NCBI GenBank assembly: GCA_021373255.1 | Contig: JAJFTD010000148.1 | Span: 1 to 32,097, forward strand | Direction of reading: 5' to 3' | Origin: a bacterium | GTDB lineage: Bacteria; Armatimonadota; UBA5829 | Length of the DNA: 32,097 nt | Shown: piece by piece, positions 28,974-32,097 of the stretch | Layout of the letters: each line of letters begins with the position of its first letter | Position numbering within the stretch: position 1 is the first letter of the stretch | Position numbers and translations under genes: made by a program | The notes under the pieces: generated by a model | What the model saw: the letters and a program-made list of their open reading frames with translations, nothing else | Told to the model about the DNA's origin: nothing | The model's database searches: none

Positions 28974-31481
28974 ATGAGAACGCTTTTCTTGAACCCCCCA
29001 TCATTCCAAGGTTTCGACGGCGGCGCTGGATCACGTTATCAGGCCAAGCGCGAGGTGCGCTCGTTTTGGTATCCGACGTGGCTGGCGCAGGCTGCGGCGC
29101 TCGTACCCGGCAGCAGGGTGATCGACGCTCCGGCTGATGAGCTCAGAGTCGAGACTATTGTCGATATTAGCAGCGGGTATGAGTTGGTGATTATCTACAC
29201 CAGCACTCCATCGTTTTCCAACGACGCAAGGGTAGCCTCGCAGATCAAACAGAGAAATCCTAAGGCACTAATTGGATTCGTGGGGCCACACGTGACGGTC
29301 TTGCCGGAGCAGTCGCTGCGTGCGGCGGCTTCGGTAGATTTCGTGGTGCGGCGTGAGTTTGAGTTGCCTATCCGTGATATTGCCTGCGGAAAACCGCTGG
29401 GTGATGTGCGAGAGGTATCTTGGAAGGATGGAGATGTTATCCGGCACAACGCTGACGCCGACCTACTCACCGATCTCGATAGCCTGCCTTTCGTGGTGGA
29501 TGTATATAAGCGCGACCTCACGATCGGAAACTACTATATCGGTTATCTCATGCACCCGTATCTTTCAATTTACACGGGCCGTGGGTGCCCGGGACGGTGC
29601 ACTTATTGCCTTTGGCCACAGACTATATCCGGGCATCAATACCGCGTTCGTGGGGCGGAGTCGGTTTATCAGGAATTGGCTTATGCGAAAGAACTGTTCC
29701 CACAGGTGAAGGAGTTCTTCATCGACGACGACACTTTCACCGCGAACACTAAGCGTGCGGAGGAGATTGCAGGAAAACTGGCGACGCTGGGGATTACATG
29801 GTCCACCAGCAGCCGCGCGAATGTGCCAAGAGAAACTCTGAGAATACTCAAGGAGTGTGGGCTGCGGCTGCTTATGGTGGGGTATGAGTCCGGCAGCGAT
29901 GACATCCTCAAAAATGTGCGTAAGGGCATAAGCACTGAGATGGCAACGAGATTCACTGAGGATTGCAAGTCCCTGGGGATTGCCATTCACGGCACGTTTT
30001 GCCTTGGTTTGCCAGGTGAGACAAGGGAGACTATTGAGGAAACCATACGTTATGCATGCCGCCTTGACCCCGACACAATCCAGGTATCCATAGCATCCCC
30101 CTACCCTGGAACCGAGCTGTATCAGCAGGCGTTGGAAAACGGGTGGCTTGCGCAGGAGGACCTTGTGTCCACTGACGGCACACAGACATGCGCCCTCAGA
30201 TATCCGCAGATATCGCCCGAAGAGATCGAGGCTTCTGTGGACAAGTTCTATAAGCGTTTTTATTTCCGTCCCAAGGTAATGGCCAGAATGGGTTTGCAGA
30301 TGGCAAAAGATGCCGACACCAGGCGCAGGCGGCTGCGTGAGGGGAGAGAGTTTCTTTCATTCCTTAAACGGCATGATGCCGCCAAACCAAATGGTGGGTC
30401 TGCTCTTAGAAAGGTGCTACGCGACGGTGGGCCGGGGTTCTGCCAGTTTGCAATTACTAATGCCTGCAATGCACACTGCCAATTCTGCAACTTCCGTGTT
30501 GGCAGTGGGATGACCGGCGAGCGTATCTTTGTGAGTCTCGAAGACAGCAAAGCCGCTATGCGTATTCTGGCTGACAATGGGGTTGAGTATATGGCGCTGG
30601 TCGGTGGGGAACCAACCCTGCATCCGAAGCTGCCTGAGATACTCCAGTCGGCACAATCTCTGGGGATTAACACCCTCATCAGCACAAATGGCTCGTATCT
30701 CACTGACGAGCGGGTGAAAGAATACGCTGATGCTGGGCTAGGCAGCGCCATTATTTCGATAGACGCGCCGGGAGTGGAGGCTCACGAAGCTAATCGGGGC
30801 CTGCCGGGGGTTTGCGAACGTATAGCCAGGACCAATTCGGAATTCCACAGGTTGGGTGTCTCTACTACAGCATCAGTGACGATCAGCAAGCTCCTTGGAG
30901 ACTTGTCTCAGCTACCTGCGTTTCTAAAATCGCTGAACTTCACTCAGGTGACATTCTCCTATCCACTTCGCAGCCTTGACTCGAGTTTTCTCGGGTTCTC
31001 TGATTCGGAGATCATCGAGTTCACTGATGATGAGTTGATCGCAATCTTTGATACTATCATCAAGATGAAAAAAACATTCCCAGTAGTAAATCCAACGGCT
31101 TCGCTGCGTGAGATGCAAAGGTTTATTCGAGGCGAGAGGCAGATGTTCCCGTGCCTTGCCGGGTTCAAGTATTTCCACCTGGACTGGAACCTGGACCTTT
31201 ACAGATGCCACGCATGGCCAAAGAAAATGTGCACAATATGGGATTTCGACTCATCAAAGCTGGTGCGCGATGGCTGCACCCGGTGTATGATCGACTGTTA
31301 TCGTGATGCTAGTGTGCTGCACAACGTCGGAATTGCGCTTTACGATGCGAAAGTCGATCTTAGCAGAGCCAGGCCTGTGATGGCACTCACCCACGTGGCG
31401 AACCGTGCTTTATATGAGTCTGCGAAATCCATATTGGAGGACTTCAGGTGGATCAAAAAGTTGGGTGCTGGACGTTCATAA
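28974..31481 (+). CDS. hpnJ: HpnJ-like radical SAM enzyme fused to a second radical SAM/SPASM domain
   Basis: An 835-residue protein with two radical SAM cores. Residues 1-468 match HpnJ, implicated in forming the cyclitol ether head of bacteriohopanetetrol: MRTLFLNPPS, FDGGAGSRYQAKREVRSFWYP, C205-C209-C212 (GRGCPGRCTYCLWPQT), EFFIDDDTFTANTKRAEEIA and LRLLMVGYESGSDDIL. HpnJ normally ends near residue 470. Here a short linker leads into a second core with C498-C502-C505 (NACNAHCQFC) and LVGGEPTLHPKLPEIL, and then a cysteine-rich tail (C727, C745, C753, C768, C771, C775) like a SPASM domain. The ATG at 28974 is fixed by homology; its ribosome-binding site is poor. The partner domain's reaction is unknown. 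A membrane-protein pair follows on the same strand. Confidence 0.88.
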   Translation: MRTLFLNPPSFQGFDGGAGSRYQAKREVRSFWYPTWLAQAAALVPGSRVIDAPADELRVETIVDISSGYELVIIYTSTPSFSNDARVASQIKQRNPKALIGFVGPHVTVLPEQSLRAAASVDFVVRREFELPIRDIACGKPLGDVREVSWKDGDVIRHNADADLLTDLDSLPFVVDVYKRDLTIGNYYIGYLMHPYLSIYTGRGCPGRCTYCLWPQTISGHQYRVRGAESVYQELAYAKELFPQVKEFFIDDDTFTANTKRAEEIAGKLATLGITWSTSSRANVPRETLRILKECGLRLLMVGYESGSDDILKNVRKGISTEMATRFTEDCKSLGIAIHGTFCLGLPGETRETIEETIRYACRLDPDTIQVSIASPYPGTELYQQALENGWLAQEDLVSTDGTQTCALRYPQISPEEIEASVDKFYKRFYFRPKVMARMGLQMAKDADTRRRRLREGREFLSFLKRHDAAKPNGGSALRKVLRDGGPGFCQFAITNACNAHCQFCNFRVGSGMTGERIFVSLEDSKAAMRILADNGVEYMALVGGEPTLHPKLPEILQSAQSLGINTLISTNGSYLTDERVKEYADAGLGSAIISIDAPGVEAHEANRGLPGVCERIARTNSEFHRLGVSTTASVTISKLLGDLSQLPAFLKSLNFTQVTFSYPLRSLDSSFLGFSDSEIIEFTDDELIAIFDTIIKMKKTFPVVNPTASLREMQRFIRGERQMFPCLAGFKYFHLDWNLDLYRCHAWPKKMCTIWDFDSSKLVRDGCTRCMIDCYRDASVLHNVGIALYDAKVDLSRARPVMALTHVANRALYESAKSILEDFRWIKKLGAGRS

Positions 31482-31554
31482 CTTGATATTTGCCTGATGT
31501 GAGCTTACGCCCAGCACTCGTCTTCGTAGTAAGCAAGGGCTATCAAGTCATACA

Positions 31555-32016
31555 ATGCCAACACCAAAAGTTATAGAAACCATCGTGCCACCGGAAATTG
31601 GAGACACGATATCCGAGGGCCGTAACTTGCGTAAACCTCGCTTATCAAAAAACAGAATAAAGGTGTTGATAACCATGGCCTTTGCTGTGGTATTCGGCGC
31701 GTTTGGCGATATATCCATCAGACACGGGATGAAGACTGTGGAGGAGACACGGCACTCAGACATAGTGGCTCATTTCATCTGCGCTGCCACAAACCCGTTT
31801 GTATGGGCGGGCATTGCGCTTATGATAATCTTTTTTGTGCTGTATCTTGTGTCGCTGTCATGGGAAGATTTGAGCTATGTTCTTCCGCTCACAGCAGCAG
31901 ATTATGTACTGGTGACTCTTCTCGCATTTCTGGTGCTGGGCGAGGATGTTTCTCCGATGAGGTGGGCAGGAAGTGTGCTGGTCGCCACTGGGATTGCGTT
32001 GGTAGTGAGGACTTGA
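31555..32016 (+). CDS. Short EamA/SMR-like membrane protein, first of a tandem pair
   Basis: A 153-residue protein with four membrane helices (about 36-55, 77-100, 103-125 and 131-151), the size of a half-transporter. The FGAFGDISIRHGMK, VLYLVSLSWEDLSYVLPLTAADYVLVTLLAFLVLGEDVSPMRWAGSVLVATGIALV pattern is that of EamA/small-multidrug-resistance folds, which work as dimers. The first about 34 residues form an unusual polar tail. An inner ATG at 31675 has AAGGTG 9 bases upstream and could be the real start, but alignment with the next gene favours a start a little before it, so I keep 31555 with reserve. It follows the HpnJ fusion by about 70 bases and touches the next gene. Confidence 0.82.
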   Translation: MPTPKVIETIVPPEIGDTISEGRNLRKPRLSKNRIKVLITMAFAVVFGAFGDISIRHGMKTVEETRHSDIVAHFICAATNPFVWAGIALMIIFFVLYLVSLSWEDLSYVLPLTAADYVLVTLLAFLVLGEDVSPMRWAGSVLVATGIALVVRT

Positions 32017-32097
32017 ATGTTAAAAGTGGCAATTGGGCTTACAATAGCAATCGTCTTCGGCGCACTTGGAGACATATTCATGAGCAGGGGAATGCGT
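32017..32097 (+). CDS. Second EamA/SMR-like membrane protein, truncated by window end
   Basis: The 27 residues visible, ending VFGALGDIFMSRGMR, repeat the first helix of the previous gene (VVFGAFGDISIRHGMK). The ATG directly follows the previous stop codon. Two adjoining half-size paralogues usually form a heterodimeric transporter of the small multidrug resistance/EamA kind. The remainder lies outside the window. Confidence 0.75.
   Translation, partial: MLKVAIGLTIAIVFGALGDIFMSRGMR

Overview
The window reads as an ordinary chromosomal segment of a free-living, non-model bacterium of moderate G+C. It is densely coded on both strands, with TTG and GTG starts alongside ATG. DivIVA, SepF, YggT, YggS and PgeF are clustered as in the ylm region of Gram-positive and related lineages. 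The heme genes belong to the siroheme-dependent route (AhbC), a parvulin carries a secretion signal, the aconitase is the short single-polypeptide (about 640-residue) type, and there is an HpnJ-type hopanoid enzyme. This mix would suit Armatimonadota or a neighbouring phylum, but that placement is inference and no phylogenetic marker here settles it.

Layout. 1-4729 (minus): an operon hemC, nadB, cobA-hemD, ahbC (truncated by the window edge), with overlapping or near-touching genes and a promoter almost at the hemC start codon. 4799-4961 (plus): tRNA-Arg(GCG) with its own promoter and terminator. 5161-9755: separate metabolic genes: hisI, a DUF4432 sugar-epimerase-like protein, a small YHS protein, a GH57 glucan-branching-type enzyme and a lone 2-hydroxyacyl-CoA-dehydratase-type activase. 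9756-10926: 1.17 kb without a convincing gene, holding two tandem minus-strand RNA elements that match the cyclic-di-GMP-I (GEMM-I) riboswitch core. 10927-12728 (plus): a small membrane protein, a CsoR-family regulator with its own operator, and a beta-hydroxyacid dehydrogenase. 12822-21574 (minus): a parvulin foldase, a CPBP protease, then divIVA, yggT, proC, sepF, yggS, pgeF and a TIGR03960-type radical SAM protein, with a nested inverted-repeat element between proC and sepF. 21824-24226: a D-cysteine desulfhydrase-type PLP enzyme converging on an orphan 2-oxoacid dehydrogenase E2. 24259-26778: an A+T-rich cassette with two glycosyltransferase genes, bracketed by a 44-bp near-perfect direct repeat. 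26893-28821: aconitase. 28974-32097: a very long HpnJ-like protein fused to a second radical SAM/SPASM domain, followed by a pair of short EamA-type membrane proteins, the second cut by the window end.

How they work together. The first operon would carry tetrapyrrole synthesis from porphobilinogen to uroporphyrinogen III and precorrin-2/siroheme precursor and on toward heme by AhbC, with an NAD-synthesis gene translationally embedded in it. The ylm-type genes serve septum assembly and the cell pole. The most unusual items are the tandem c-di-GMP-type riboswitches with no obvious target gene directly behind them, the HpnJ-radical SAM fusion beside a paired half-size transporter, and the repeat-bounded glycosyltransferase cassette.
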